Origin: Pseudomonas sp. MAG733B
GTDB lineage: Bacteria; Pseudomonadota; Gammaproteobacteria; Pseudomonadales; Pseudomonadaceae
Length of the DNA stretch: 64,000 bases
Reading direction: 5' to 3'
Assembly: GCF_036884845.1 (NCBI RefSeq)
Contig: NZ_CP145732.1
Span: 5,084,001 to 5,148,000 of the forward strand
A program made the translations under genes and the position numbers. This document shows, piece after piece, positions 1-8,858 of this stretch. The notes beneath the pieces are model-generated. The model was not told the origin of the DNA. It made no database searches and saw only the letters and a list, made by a program, of their open reading frames with translations. Numbering within the stretch: the stretch's first letter is position 1; each line of letters begins with the position of its first letter.

Positions 1-335
1 CGATGGCGATGGAGTTGTTGCTGGCCGGTTGCACCGTGACCGTCACTCACCGCTTCACCAAGGATCTGGCCGGCCACGTCGGTCGTGCTGACCTGGTTGT
101 TGTCGCCGCCGGCAAGCCGGGCCTGGTCAAGGGTGAATGGATCAAGGAAGGCGCGATCGTGATCGACGTCGGCATCAACCGCCAGGAAGACGGCAAACTG
201 GTCGGTGATGTGATCTACGAAACCGCCCTGCCCCGCGCCGGCTGGATCACTCCGGTCCCGGGCGGCGTCGGCCCGATGACTCGTGCCTGCCTGCTGGAAA
301 ACACGCTGTACGCCGCCGAAACCCTGCACAGTTAA
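1..335 (+). CDS. folD: FolD bifunctional methylenetetrahydrofolate dehydrogenase/cyclohydrolase, C-terminal part
   Basis: This is the last 110 or so codons of FolD; the 5' part lies before the window. FolD interconverts 5,10-methylene-, 5,10-methenyl- and 10-formyl-tetrahydrofolate in the cytosol, using NADP. The visible part is the C-terminal portion of the NAD(P)-binding Rossmann domain, with [17 protein letters not shown] and the family signature [16 protein letters not shown] near the end. The Met codon at position 3 is internal, not a start. A strong hairpin terminator follows the stop by about 30 bases, so folD ends its transcription unit here. Confidence 0.96.
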   Translation, partial: MAMELLLAGCTVTVTHRFTKDLAGHVGRADLVVVAAGKPGLVKGEWIKEGAIVIDVGINRQEDGKLVGDVIYETALPRAGWITPVPGGVGPMTRACLLENTLYAAETLHS

Positions 336-366
336 GGCTGGTTGCAGAGGTAGTCCGCGACACAAG

Positions 367-396
367 GAACCCCGCCCATGGCGGGGTTCTTTTTTG
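367..396 (+). terminator. Rho-independent terminator after folD
   Basis: GAACCCCGCC / GGCGGGGTTC forms a perfect GC-rich stem around a four-base loop and is followed by a T-run. It sits 32 bases after the folD stop. Confidence 0.9.
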
Positions 397-574
397 CCCG
401 CGGAACAGGTTCGACCATCCGCCGGAAAATGACATTTTTTTCATGTTTTCCGGGACTTTCACCTGTTACTTGAACAACCATCGACAGTTATTCAGCCATA
501 CTCCAGAATGTCGCGCTTTTTACGAAATAGCCCGTTACACAAACGGCGTATCAACACTTTATGAGTCTGCCAGC

Positions 575-1513
575 GTGAAAATCCGTCTTTCCATCCTGAG
601 CCTAGTTTTTGCAGTTACAGGGACTTTCATCACGCCAATCGCCAGCGCTGGCGAAACCACCGCAGCGCCTCGAGATACCTCGCAACTCAAGCTCGCTTCC
701 GGCAGCTCGTTGCTGCTGGATATGCAGACCAACAAAGTCATCTACGCCAGCAACCCTGACGTGGTTGTCCCCATCGCTTCCGTCAGCAAGCTGATGACCG
801 GCCTGGTCGTGGTTGAAGCCCGGCAAAACATGGACGAATACATCAACATCAACATCAGCGATACGCCGGAAATGAAAGGCGTGTACTCACGGGTGAAGCT
901 AAAGAGCGAACTGCCACGCAGGGAAATGTTGCTGATTGCCCTGATGTCCTCCGAAAACCGCGCCGCCGCGAGCCTGGCCCATCACTATCCGGGTGGCTAT
1001 GCCGCGTTCATTGCGGCGATGAACGCCAAGGCCCGTGCCCTGGGCATGACCAATACCCATTTCGTCGAGCCGACGGGGCTCTCACCGCGTAACGTTTCGA
1101 CCGCTCGCGATTTGAGCAAACTGTTGATCGCCGCGCACAAGTACCCGCTGCTGACCGAGTTGAGCACGACCAAGGAAAAAACCGTTACGTTCCGCAAACC
1201 CAACTACAGCCTGGGCTTTCGCAACACCGACCATTTGGTCCGCAAGCCGGACTGGGACATCCAGCTGACCAAAACCGGCTTCACCAACGAAGCAGGTCAC
1301 TGCCTGGTGCTGGTGACCCGGATGGGTAATCGCCCGGTGGCCTTGGTGATTCTTGACGCCTATGGCAAGTACACGCACTTTGCTGATGCCACGCGCATGC
1401 GTAATTGGGTAGAGAGCGGCAAGAGCGCGGACGTGCCTTCCGTAGCCTTGCAGTACAAGGCAGACAAGAACCTCAAGCAGCGCCAGAGCGGCGTGGTTGA
1501 GGCTTCGAAGTAA
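575..1513 (+). CDS. pbpG: D-alanyl-D-alanine endopeptidase (penicillin-binding protein 7)
   Basis: This is a periplasmic serine peptidase of the S11 (PBP7/8) family, which cuts D-Ala-meso-DAP cross-links in peptidoglycan. I chose the GTG at 575 (312 residues) because it begins a normal signal peptide ([17 protein letters not shown], cleaved after ...ASA). An in-frame ATG at 443 would add 44 residues unlike any export signal. All three penicillin-binding motifs are present: SVSK (residues 69-72), SEN (126-128) and KTG (about 233-235). The gene stands alone between two strong terminators. The length suits PBP7, which lacks the C-terminal domain of PBP5. Confidence 0.93.
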   Translation: MKIRLSILSLVFAVTGTFITPIASAGETTAAPRDTSQLKLASGSSLLLDMQTNKVIYASNPDVVVPIASVSKLMTGLVVVEARQNMDEYININISDTPEMKGVYSRVKLKSELPRREMLLIALMSSENRAAASLAHHYPGGYAAFIAAMNAKARALGMTNTHFVEPTGLSPRNVSTARDLSKLLIAAHKYPLLTELSTTKEKTVTFRKPNYSLGFRNTDHLVRKPDWDIQLTKTGFTNEAGHCLVLVTRMGNRPVALVILDAYGKYTHFADATRMRNWVESGKSADVPSVALQYKADKNLKQRQSGVVEASK

Positions 1514-1530
1514 CATTGCCGTGAACCCAT

Positions 1531-1562
1531 GAAAAAGCCCCGAACAGTCGGGGCTTTTTTTC
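1531..1562 (+). terminator. Rho-independent terminator after pbpG
   Basis: AAAAAGCCCCGA / TCGGGGCTTTTTTT hairpin and T-run directly after pbpG. The A-run on the left arm means it can also serve the opposing small gene that ends at 1571. Confidence 0.92.
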
Positions 1563-1570
1563 GTCGCCAA

Positions 1571-1786
1571 TTAATCGTTAGGCAGCGGCATCTGGTCGTC
1601 ATCCGGAATGCCATCCCCTTTGCTCGGGTCGCGCCAGCCTTGCGGATGTTCGGTTGGCGCTACGGTGGGACGCGCCAGTGGATCTCGCATTGGGCTGTCC
1701 GGGTCCAGCACCGGATCGATGCTTTCTTCAGGAGTGGTCGGAACCGTTTCCGGACGTTTGTCGTTGAAACTCGAATCGGTAGACAT
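1571..1786 (-). CDS. small disordered acidic, proline-rich protein
   Basis: This is a 71-residue protein starting MSTDSSFND. An in-frame ATG four codons upstream is possible but less likely. The composition is rich in Asp, Pro and Glu, with no hydrophobic segment, so it should be soluble and largely disordered. No domain is recognised. It lies just downstream of another small disordered protein on the same strand (1804-2013) with only about 20 bases between them, so the two are probably co-transcribed. They share a low-complexity style (DPDSP in both) but are not clearly alignable. The function is unknown. Confidence 0.7.
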   Translation of the reverse strand: MSTDSSFNDKRPETVPTTPEESIDPVLDPDSPMRDPLARPTVAPTEHPQGWRDPSKGDGIPDDDQMPLPND

Positions 1787-1803
1787 ACGCACCTCCATGA
1801 GAC

Positions 1804-2013
1804 CTATGGTTTCAGATCACCGAGTGGATCGTAGGGCTTTGCCGGAGCCTTGGGATTGTCACCCGGCTTCACATCCTTCGGCGCTTTGGCCGGTCCGATG
1901 GGATCGACCTGAGGATCGGCGAGGTCAGGAGAATCGGGATCGAACCCCAGCTCATCATCGCCGGACGAATGCTCGGACGAATGTGGGCCGGCGGGGGTAT
2001 TGGAATGTGCCAT
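1804..2013 (-). CDS. small disordered Asp/Pro-rich protein
   Basis: This is a 69-residue protein starting MAHSNTPAG, with an excellent AGGAGG site 7 bases before the ATG. It is rich in Pro, Asp, Lys and Gly, has no Cys and no membrane segment, and is predicted to be disordered. It is followed closely by the 71-residue protein at 1571-1786, so the two probably form a small operon, possibly together with the lipoprotein gene upstream at 2106-2780. I recognise no family and propose no function. Confidence 0.72.
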   Translation of the reverse strand: MAHSNTPAGPHSSEHSSGDDELGFDPDSPDLADPQVDPIGPAKAPKDVKPGDNPKAPAKPYDPLGDLKP

Positions 2014-2105
2014 GGACGCCTCCTGATCACGGCCCGGAAAGATCAGGGCCTTACAGGTTCAGAGGACGCCAACGGGCCGGGGTGCCCGGCAGATGACGAA
2101 CGGGC

Positions 2106-2780
2106 TTACTGTGCGTTCAGAGCCTTTTTGGCCTTCGCCGCCGCCTGTTCCTGGCCGGCCTGGGCCAGGTCGTTCGCCGCCTTGAGCCAGCGCTGCTGAT
2201 CGACTTCCGCTGGAATCTGCGTCGGAGCCTGAATCAGCACCGCCCATCCACCGGCATCCTTGAAAGCCGATTCAAATGAACCGAAGCTCATCAACAACCG
2301 CTGGTCCATCCCGGCGCGCAACAGCACGGTCTGTTTCTGACGGTTATAGCCAGAGAGAATTGCATAACGCGGTTCAGCCCAGAGCGCCGAACCCTCGGTA
2401 AACCGCACCATCACCGGATATCCGGCCGCCACCTGAGTCAATAAGGCTGGCAAATTGCTGTCCAGCGGATAAACCATCATTCCGTACTCACGGGCGAGGT
2501 TCTGCATGTTCTGTTGCAACTGGGCTTCGGCGCCCGGTAAACGCAGCGGTTTGTCGAGCAAACCCGGGGTGATCACAATGCCTTGCTGGGACAACATGCT
2601 CGCCAGCACTTGCGGCCCGCTTTGATTGGCCACGCCCTTATAGAACCGGCCAGTGAGTTCGACCCGCTCCGGCAGCCGCTTGATCTGCGGCGCAACGCTC
2701 CCCGCGCAACCAGAAAGACTGGCGACACAACCCACGATCACCGCCACCGAAAGCATTCGAGAAATTACCCGCACCATCAT
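2106..2780 (-). CDS. C39-peptidase-like lipoprotein, catalytically dead
   Basis: This is a lipoprotein of about 224 residues with a lipobox ending LSGC, then a domain laid out like C39 (papain-fold) peptidases of pseudomonads. The usual catalytic motif QxxCGPxxLA reads NQSGPQVLASML, with Ser in place of Cys (codon 2619-2621). The usual HYxxxxGYD reads PRYAILSGYN, with Arg in place of His. With both catalytic residues gone it is unlikely to cut peptides and may instead be a binding or structural protein at a membrane. The start is uncertain: ATG codons at 2780 and 2777 follow AAGAGAG, and a longer form could begin at 2834. Confidence 0.75.
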   Translation of the reverse strand: MMVRVISRMLSVAVIVGCVASLSGCAGSVAPQIKRLPERVELTGRFYKGVANQSGPQVLASMLSQQGIVITPGLLDKPLRLPGAEAQLQQNMQNLAREYGMMVYPLDSNLPALLTQVAAGYPVMVRFTEGSALWAEPRYAILSGYNRQKQTVLLRAGMDQRLLMSFGSFESAFKDAGGWAVLIQAPTQIPAEVDQQRWLKAANDLAQAGQEQAAAKAKKALNAQ

Positions 2781-3001
2781 CACTCTCTTGTTCAGACGCC
2801 AGGCAATCCGCTTCCCGGCTTGGGCATCGATCATAGGACGCCGCGCGGCAGCGGTATAGCCTTAACCGGTAGTTGGTTGCTTTCGATAGAGCGAACTGGT
2901 TGGTGCCAGGCGACTTTCGGTCAATTGCCTGAAACACGCCAGCGACTAGACTGTCACTTGCATAGCGTGTGCGCCCGCTGCAGGGCAAAGAGGAGGCATC
3001 G

Positions 3002-3172
3002 ATGAGCCTGACAATGACAATCGTAATGTTGATTTCCGGCTGGCTGGCCGTCGCCGCTGCCATGTTGTGGGGAGTTCTGCGCATTACCCGCCGCCACCAT
3101 CACCATCCGGTCCAATCGGCGCCAGTGACGAAAGCCGAGGAACCTCCCGTACGTCACGCCACCGCGCACTGA
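3002..3172 (+). CDS. small single-pass membrane protein with His run
   Basis: This is a 56-residue protein starting MSLTMTIVMLISGW, preceded by AGAGGAGG at a good distance. One hydrophobic segment (residues about 4-25) is followed by a basic RITRRHHHH stretch and a short hydrophilic tail. The positive charges after the segment suggest the tail is cytoplasmic. The histidine run could bind metal, but that is only a possibility. It is divergent from the C39-like lipoprotein gene and convergent with the TerC gene across a shared terminator. No family is recognised. Confidence 0.7.
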   Translation: MSLTMTIVMLISGWLAVAAAMLWGVLRITRRHHHHPVQSAPVTKAEEPPVRHATAH

Positions 3173-3190
3173 CGTTATCCGGATACAAAC

Positions 3191-3234
3191 AAAAACGGCC
3201 GCCTGGACTCTTTCGAGTTCAGGCGGCCGTTTCG
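3191..3234. terminator. bidirectional terminator
   Basis: AAAACGGCCGCCTG pairs with CAGGCGGCCGTTT around an inner GACTC/GAGTT stem. A-rich and T-rich flanks on either side let it stop transcription from both the small membrane protein gene and the terC gene facing it. Confidence 0.9.
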
Positions 3235-3245
3235 TTTAGCGATGG

Positions 3246-3995
3246 TTAAGCTTCAGTGGCAATCCGCTTTTGCTTCGCGCGCCGGGACATCATGTTCAAC
3301 ACTTCAATCGTGGCCGAGAACGCCATGGCGGCATAAACGTAGCCTTTCGGTACGTGGGCGCCGAAGCCTTCAGCGATCAGCGTCATGCCGATCATGATCA
3401 GGAAGCCCAGGGCCAGCATGACCACCGTCGGGTTGTCATTGATGAACTTGGCCAGCGGATCAGCTGCAAACAACATCACCAATACCGACACCACTACCGC
3501 GATGATCATGATCGGCAGGTGCTCGGTCATGCCGACGGCGGTAATGATGCTGTCGATGGAAAACACCATGTCCAGCATCAGGATCTGCCCGATCGCCGCG
3601 GCGAAACCCAAGGTTACCGTCGATGTCGCCGATGTCGGATCATCAGGAGCAGGGTCCATGCTGTGATGGATTTCGGTCGTCGCCTTCCACAACAGGAACA
3701 GACCACCGGCGATCAGGATCATGTCTTTCCAGGAGAACGCGTGGCCGAAAATCTCGATCACAGGCGTGGTCAACTGGACAATGAACGCGATGGTGCTGAG
3801 CAAGCCCAATCGCAGGATCAACGCCATGCCGATACCAATGCGCCGCGCTTTCTGCCGGTGCTGCTCGGGCAGTTTGTTGGTCAGGATCGAGATGAAGATC
3901 AGGTTATCGATGCCGAGCACGATTTCCATCACCACCAGGGTGGCCAGGGCGACCCAGGCAGTGGGGCTGGCGGCGAGTTGTAAAAGGTATTCCAT
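3246..3995 (-). CDS. TerC-family integral membrane protein
   Basis: This is a 249-residue polytopic protein of the TerC/YgdQ family. Members have about seven membrane helices and conserved acidic residues inside the membrane; the motifs [14 protein letters not shown] (helix 1-2) and MVFSIDSII (mid-protein) are both present. The family is implicated in metal (Mn2+) efflux or in loading of exported metalloenzymes, though the original member was named for tellurite resistance. No ter operon genes are nearby, so tellurite resistance should not be assumed. It starts with ATG at 3995 and is a single gene with its own terminator. Confidence 0.92.
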   Translation of the reverse strand: MEYLLQLAASPTAWVALATLVVMEIVLGIDNLIFISILTNKLPEQHRQKARRIGIGMALILRLGLLSTIAFIVQLTTPVIEIFGHAFSWKDMILIAGGLFLLWKATTEIHHSMDPAPDDPTSATSTVTLGFAAAIGQILMLDMVFSIDSIITAVGMTEHLPIMIIAVVVSVLVMLFAADPLAKFINDNPTVVMLALGFLIMIGMTLIAEGFGAHVPKGYVYAAMAFSATIEVLNMMSRRAKQKRIATEA

Positions 3996-4024
3996 GGGTC
4001 AGTCCTGACTCGTTGTAAGACGGT

Positions 4025-4267
4025 TTAGATTTCCTTGGAGGAAGATTCGGATTTTTCCGAGTCTTTTTCCGATGATTCTTTTTTGCTGATCAGCCCGCCG
4101 GTGGCATCACTGAGCGCTTGCTCGGCGGCTTTATGGGTATCGTCGATGGCCTGTTTCGCGCTTTCGGCGGCCTTGCCCATCAGTTGTTGGGCGCTTTTTT
4201 CGGCTTGGTCGCAACCGGCCAATACCAGTAAAGATGTGATCAACAGCGCCGTGGCTTTAATTTTCAT
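4025..4267 (-). CDS. small lipoprotein with acidic/serine tail
   Basis: This is an 80-residue protein with a clear lipoprotein signal (MKIKATALLITSLLVLAGC, Cys19). The mature part is helical and Ala-rich (AEKSAQQLMGKAAESAKQ) with an alternating charged pattern, and the tail is rich in Ser, Lys and Glu. It resembles small Lpp-like or YgdI-like outer-membrane lipoproteins in size only; no specific family is recognised. It is separated from terC by only about 30 bases and transcribed the same way, so it lies upstream of terC in the same unit. Confidence 0.82.
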   Translation of the reverse strand: MKIKATALLITSLLVLAGCDQAEKSAQQLMGKAAESAKQAIDDTHKAAEQALSDATGGLISKKESSEKDSEKSESSSKEI

Positions 4268-4402
4268 GATGCTTCCCTCGATATAACGAACGGGACCGAA
4301 ACGATGGCCCGTTGATAGCGAGGCATTCTAGGGAAGCAGATACTTCAGGAAAATTCGTATTTTCAGCGGTTATACTTCGGTTTTTACGAACTGTAGAAGA
4401 TC

Positions 4403-5302
4403 ATGCTTAACTATCGGCAATTGCATTACTTCTGGGTGGTGGCCAAAACCGGCAGCATCGTGCGCGCCTGCGAACAGTTGAACCTCACGCCGCAGACCAT
4501 CAGCGGTCAGATTTCACTGCTCGAACAAACCTATGGCATTGAGTTGTTTCGCCGTGTCGGTCGGCAACTGGAACTCACCGAAGCCGGCCGGCAGACCCTG
4601 CCCTACGCCGAGCAGATGTTTCAGCTGGGCGGAGAACTGGAACTGATGTTGCGGGCGCAACCCAATGAACAGCAGATTCTGTTCCGGGTCGGTGTGGCCG
4701 ACGTGGTGCCCAAATCCATCGTCTATCGCCTGATCGCGCCGACCATGGAGTTGAGCGAACCGCTGCGCATTACGTGCCGCGAAGACAAGCTTGAACGTTT
4801 GTTGGCCGACCTGGCGATCCAGCGTCTGGACCTGGTGATCTCCGACAGCCCGATGCCATCGCACCTGGACATCAAAGGCTACAGCCAGAAGCTCGGTGAA
4901 TGCGGGATCAGTTTCTTTGCCACCCCTGAGTTGGCGGCGCGATACGGCGAGGATTTCCCGCGCAACCTGCACGGTGCGCCGTTGCTGATTCCGGGACCGG
5001 AAACCGTCGTGCGCAGCCGTTTGCAACGCTGGTTTGCCGAACAACAGATCCAGCCGAAGATCGTTGGCGAGTTCGATGACAGCGCCTTGATGCAGGCCTT
5101 CGGCCAATCCGGCAGCGGAATTTTCATCGGCCCGAGCGTGATTGCCGATGAAGTGAAACGCCAATGCGGCGTAGAGGTGATTGGTCAGACTGACGCCGTG
5201 AGCGAGTCGTTCTACGCCATTTCCGTGGAACGCAAGGTCAAGCACCCTGGCATTGTCGCCATTACCGAAGGTGCCCGACGCGAGTTGTTTACAACGCTGT
5301 GA
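4403..5302 (+). CDS. nhaR: LysR-family transcriptional activator, NhaR type
   Basis: This is a 299-residue LysR regulator. The N-terminal winged helix-turn-helix (LNYRQLHYFWVVAKTGSIVRACEQLNLT) and effector domain closely match NhaR, the Na+-responsive activator of the nhaA antiporter gene in enterobacteria. The opening LNYRQLHYFWVVAK is characteristic. No nhaA gene is adjacent, so its target in this organism is unknown; in pseudomonads such regulators may act elsewhere. It is transcribed divergently from the small lipoprotein/terC unit, with 135 bases between, and is convergent with the MFS gene that follows. Confidence 0.88.
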   Translation: MLNYRQLHYFWVVAKTGSIVRACEQLNLTPQTISGQISLLEQTYGIELFRRVGRQLELTEAGRQTLPYAEQMFQLGGELELMLRAQPNEQQILFRVGVADVVPKSIVYRLIAPTMELSEPLRITCREDKLERLLADLAIQRLDLVISDSPMPSHLDIKGYSQKLGECGISFFATPELAARYGEDFPRNLHGAPLLIPGPETVVRSRLQRWFAEQQIQPKIVGEFDDSALMQAFGQSGSGIFIGPSVIADEVKRQCGVEVIGQTDAVSESFYAISVERKVKHPGIVAITEGARRELFTTL

Positions 5303-6449
5303 TTTCTTCGCGTGGCTTGAAAGTCATCAGGGCGATGGCCAGCAGAATCGAAGCAAGAATAAAAGCCGCCGCCGCGAAGCCAAGACCTTGCAGGCCAACA
5401 CTGTCGATCACCCGACCGCCGATCATCGCGCCCAAGCCAATACCGAGGTTGGCCCCGGCGATGTTCAACGACGCGGCAAACGCCGGTGCCTCGGGTGCGG
5501 CTTTCATCAGGCGCACATGGCTGACCAAAAACAACGCCGCCTGAGTCACGCCCCAGATACCCATCGCCGCCGCCAGACCGAGGGGCGAATGAATGTTCGG
5601 TACCAGCGCCACCAGGCCGGCAATCATGAATGCGCAGAACATCATCGAAGCCATCAGCGGGTGACGATCCACCGCGCGACCGCCCAACGAGTTGCCGATC
5701 AACCCGACCGCACCGAAGCCCATCAGGCACCAGCCAACCACCGTGCCGTTGAAACCGGCCAGGCGTTCAAGGATGTCCGCCAGATAGGTGTACGCGGTGA
5801 ACATGCCGCTGAACACAATCACTGACAGCAGCACGTGACCGATCATCAACGGGCTGCGCAGGATCTTGAACTGCGAGCGAAAGCTGACCTGATGCTGGTG
5901 CAGGTTGGTTTTCGGCAGGTAGATAAACAGCAGCAAAGCCTTGGCAAAGGCGATGACCGCCAGAATGGCGAATGCGCTGCGCCAGCCGAACGCATCGGAA
6001 ATCAGCGTGCCGACCGGAATGCCGAACACCGTGGCGCAGACGATGCCGAAGCCGATCTTGGCGATGGCGCGACCCGCGTAGTCCGGGCCGACAATATCGA
6101 CGGCGGTTTCACTGGCCAGCGCCCAGAACACCGGCAACCCCAGTGCCGGGATCAACCGGGCGAACGCCATCACCCAGATATTCGGCGCCAGCGCCGCGAG
6201 GGTGTTGGCCAGGCCAAACATGATCAACACCGAGATAAACAACTTGCGTCGCTCGAAGCGGGCGAAGTACGCGGTGAGGAACGGCCCGAACGCGGCGACG
6301 GTGAAGGCGAACAGGGTCACCAGCAAACCCGCTTGCGGGATGCTGACGTCGAGGTCACGGGCGATGGCCGGCAACAGGCCGACGATGATGAACTCCGTGG
6401 TCAGCACCGTGAAACCGGCGGCGGACAACAGAAGAATCGGAAACAGCAT
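5289..6449 (-). CDS. MFS transporter, DHA1 (drug or sugar efflux) type
   Basis: This is a 386-residue transporter with twelve predicted membrane helices, starting MLFPILLLSAAGFTVLTTE. That opening and the motif near residues 65-70 (ARFERRKLF, in place of the GxLaDRxGRR loop) place it with DHA1 exporters such as the AraJ/YdhP group. These proteins export small molecules by proton antiport; the substrate cannot be read from sequence. The ATG at 6449 was chosen because longer in-frame readings run into REP-like sequence. It converges on nhaR, overlapping its 3' end by 14 bases. Confidence 0.87.
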   Translation of the reverse strand: MLFPILLLSAAGFTVLTTEFIIVGLLPAIARDLDVSIPQAGLLVTLFAFTVAAFGPFLTAYFARFERRKLFISVLIMFGLANTLAALAPNIWVMAFARLIPALGLPVFWALASETAVDIVGPDYAGRAIAKIGFGIVCATVFGIPVGTLISDAFGWRSAFAILAVIAFAKALLLFIYLPKTNLHQHQVSFRSQFKILRSPLMIGHVLLSVIVFSGMFTAYTYLADILERLAGFNGTVVGWCLMGFGAVGLIGNSLGGRAVDRHPLMASMMFCAFMIAGLVALVPNIHSPLGLAAAMGIWGVTQAALFLVSHVRLMKAAPEAPAFAASLNIAGANLGIGLGAMIGGRVIDSVGLQGLGFAAAAFILASILLAIALMTFKPREEITAL

Positions 6450-6642
6450 GCAAAACTCCAGAAAACGACAACACCAGCGATAGGCCCGAAGGCTCACTGG
6501 CAGATGAAAATGAGGATGGCGAATCTTAACAGAGTGTTTCCGGATGCGGTTGCACGAACCTGCAATTCGCGTTGAATGCCGGGGTGGCAGTTCGTCACAG
6601 GTCTGAAAGATCGTTCTTACGCTGTGATAAAGTCCGCGCCCT

Positions 6643-6736
6643 TGTGGCGAGGGAGCTTGCTCCCGCTGGACTGCGCAGCAGGCCCATTTGGTGGGGCCGC
6701 TTCGCTGCCCAGCGGGAGCAAGCTCCCTCGCCACAG
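6643..6736. repeat. REP doublet
   Basis: TGTGGCGAGGGAGCTTGCTCCCGC and its inverted copy GCGGGAGCAAGCTCCCTCGCCACA enclose about 45 bases. Each arm also contains its own short palindrome (GGGAGC...GCTCCC). It lies in the 405-base gap between the MFS gene and sstT, which otherwise shows no coding sequence. The same family recurs at 51890. Confidence 0.88.
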
Positions 6737-6854
6737 GAATCAGCGCTGGCATTAGCCCCGTGTTTCTTTCTCGGTTTCCTGCCCGCAGCCTGCCCTGTTT
6801 GTTGCTGCGCACCTTCGAAACCTCGCACTTATAAAAAATCAGAGATGCCGTTTT

Positions 6855-8087
6855 ATGACTGCTTCATCCCCTTCTCTATTGCAACGCCTCAAACGCCTGA
6901 GCCTGGTCACGCAAATCGTGATCGGCCTGATCGCCGGTATTGCCCTGGCCGTGTTTGCGCCTGAAGCGGCGAAGTCCACCGCGTTCATCGGCAAAGTGTT
7001 TGTCTCGGCGCTGAAGGCCGTCGCGCCGATCCTGGTGTTCGTGCTGGTCATGGCGTCGATTGCCAACCACAAGCACGGTCAGGAAACCCACATTCGGCCG
7101 ATTCTGTTTCTGTATCTGCTGGGGACTTTCGCCGCCGCCGTGGTCGCTGTGGTTGCCAGCATGATGTTCCCGTCGAGCCTGGTGCTGTCGACTCAGGATG
7201 TTGCTGTGTCTGCGCCTGGCGGTATCGGCGAAGTGCTGCAAAGCCTGTTGCTGAGCGTGGTCGACAACCCTGTCAGCGCCCTGATGAATGCGAACTTCAT
7301 CGGCATTCTGGCGTGGGCCATCGGTATGGGCGTTGCCATCCGTCACGCCGGCGACACCACCCGTGAAGTGCTGGGCGACCTGTCCAACGGCGTGACCGTG
7401 ATTGTGCGAGTGGTGATTCGCTTCGCGCCGCTGGGCATTTTCGGCCTGGTGGCCTCGACCTTGGCGACCTCCGGTTTCGGCGCCCTGATCGGTTACGCGC
7501 ATCTGTTGGCCGTGTTGCTGGGCTGCATGTTGTTTGTGGCGCTGGTGATGAACCCGCTCATCGTGTTCTGGAAACTGCGTCGCAACCCGTACCCGCTGGT
7601 GCTGACCTGCCTGCGCGAAAGCGGCATCACCGCGTTCTTCACCCGCAGCTCGGCGGCGAACATTCCGGTCAACCTGGAGTTGAGCAAGCGTCTGGGCCTG
7701 CACGAAGACACCTACTCAGTATCGATCCCGCTGGGCGCGACCATCAACATGGCCGGTGCGGCGATCACCATCACAGTACTGACTTTGGCGGCTGTGCACA
7801 CGCTGGGCATCGCTGTGGACATCCCGACCGCGATCCTGTTGAGCGTCGTCGCAGCGATCTGCGCCTGCGGTGCCTCGGGTGTGGCCGGTGGTTCGCTGTT
7901 GCTGATCCCGCTGGCGTGCAGCCTGTTCGGCATCCCGAGCGAAATCGCCATGCAGGTGGTGGCGGTTGGTTTCATCATCGGCGTGTTGCAGGACTCGGCA
8001 GAAACCGCGCTGAACTCCTCCACCGATGTACTGTTCACCGCAGCGGCTTGCCTGGGTGAAGAGGCAAAAGCAGAACGCCTGGCCTGA
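6855..8087 (+). CDS. sstT: serine/threonine:Na+ symporter
   Basis: This is a 410-residue inner-membrane transporter of the dicarboxylate/amino acid:cation symporter (DAACS) family, matching SstT over its whole length. The re-entrant-loop and substrate-site motifs are visible: [21 protein letters not shown] (the serine-rich hairpin) and [14 protein letters not shown] (the NMAG-type motif of helix 7). It imports serine and threonine with Na+. The start ATG at 6855 has only a weak site upstream. It appears monocistronic, with a REP doublet before it and another after it. Confidence 0.94.
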   Translation: MTASSPSLLQRLKRLSLVTQIVIGLIAGIALAVFAPEAAKSTAFIGKVFVSALKAVAPILVFVLVMASIANHKHGQETHIRPILFLYLLGTFAAAVVAVVASMMFPSSLVLSTQDVAVSAPGGIGEVLQSLLLSVVDNPVSALMNANFIGILAWAIGMGVAIRHAGDTTREVLGDLSNGVTVIVRVVIRFAPLGIFGLVASTLATSGFGALIGYAHLLAVLLGCMLFVALVMNPLIVFWKLRRNPYPLVLTCLRESGITAFFTRSSAANIPVNLELSKRLGLHEDTYSVSIPLGATINMAGAAITITVLTLAAVHTLGIAVDIPTAILLSVVAAICACGASGVAGGSLLLIPLACSLFGIPSEIAMQVVAVGFIIGVLQDSAETALNSSTDVLFTAAACLGEEAKAERLA

Positions 8088-8094
8088 CACAAAT

Positions 8095-8190
8095 CCCTGT
8101 GGGAGCTAGCCTGCTAGCGATGAGGGCGCGACATTCAACATTGATGTTGACTGACAGTACGCCATCGCTAGCAGGCTAGCTCCCACAGGG
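8095..8190. repeat. REP doublet
   Basis: CCCTGTGGGAGCTAGCCTGC... and its inverted copy ...GCAGGCTAGCTCCCACAGGG. Each arm contains a GCTAGCCTGCTAGC near-palindrome. It begins 7 bases after sstT; the same family appears at 43789. Confidence 0.9.
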
Positions 8191-8221
8191 TTAGTGGTGT
8201 AGCGAATAAATGCATACCCAT

Positions 8222-8261
8222 GAAAAAGCCCCCGCAGCCTAAGGCTCCGGGGGCTTTTTTG
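8222..8261. terminator. Rho-independent terminator between sstT and the DUF1993 gene
   Basis: AAAAAGCCCCCG...CGGGGGCTTTTTT forms a long stem with an A-run on the left and a T-run on the right, so it can act in both directions between two convergent genes. Confidence 0.9.
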
Positions 8262-8273
8262 TACCTGGACGGT

Positions 8274-8783
8274 TTAGAACGCGCCCATGTAGTCGCGCTT
8301 GCCCACTTCCACGCCGTTGTGGCGCAGCAGTGCGTAAGTGGTGGTGACGTGGAAGAAGAACTGCGGCAGGCCGTAGGTCAGCAGGTAGGACTGGCCGCTG
8401 AAGCGCTTCTCTTTAGGCGTGCCCGGACGGGTCACGATCTCGATGTTTTCCTTGCCGTTGATCTGCTCTGGCGTGAACTCGCCGATGTAAGCCAGAACCT
8501 TGGTGATCAGTGCTTGCAGCTCGGCGAAGGTGGTTTCGGTGTCGTCGTACTTGGGCAGTTCGACTTCGGCCAGGCGCGAAGAAATGCCTTTGGCGAAATC
8601 AACAGCGATCTGCACCTGACGCACCAGCGGGAACATGTCCGGGAACAGGCGCGCTTGCAGGAACGCATTCGGGTCGATGTTCTTTTCAGTGGCGTGGGCT
8701 TCGGCCTTTTTCAGCACGCCGCTGAGGGCGTTGAGCATTTGCTGGAGAACAGGGATGGAAGCGTCGTACAGGGAAATAGTCAT
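8274..8783 (-). CDS. DUF1993 family protein
   Basis: This is a 169-residue soluble protein matching DUF1993, a family with a four-helix DinB-like fold found widely in proteobacteria. The recognisable parts are the start MTISLYDASIPVLQQMLNAL, the central LFPDMFPLVRQVQIAVDFAKG, and the C-terminal LTYGLPQFFFHVTTTYALLR with HNGVEVGKRDYMG at the end. The histidines in the last part may belong to a metal-binding site as in DinB-like proteins, but no reaction is established. The gene stands alone. Confidence 0.9.
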   Translation of the reverse strand: MTISLYDASIPVLQQMLNALSGVLKKAEAHATEKNIDPNAFLQARLFPDMFPLVRQVQIAVDFAKGISSRLAEVELPKYDDTETTFAELQALITKVLAYIGEFTPEQINGKENIEIVTRPGTPKEKRFSGQSYLLTYGLPQFFFHVTTTYALLRHNGVEVGKRDYMGAF

Positions 8784-8858
8784 GGCAGTCTCATGTGATG
8801 ACAGGAGGGAAACGTCGGCCGATTATATCCATCCGCGCCCTCCCGAGACCGTTCTTTT

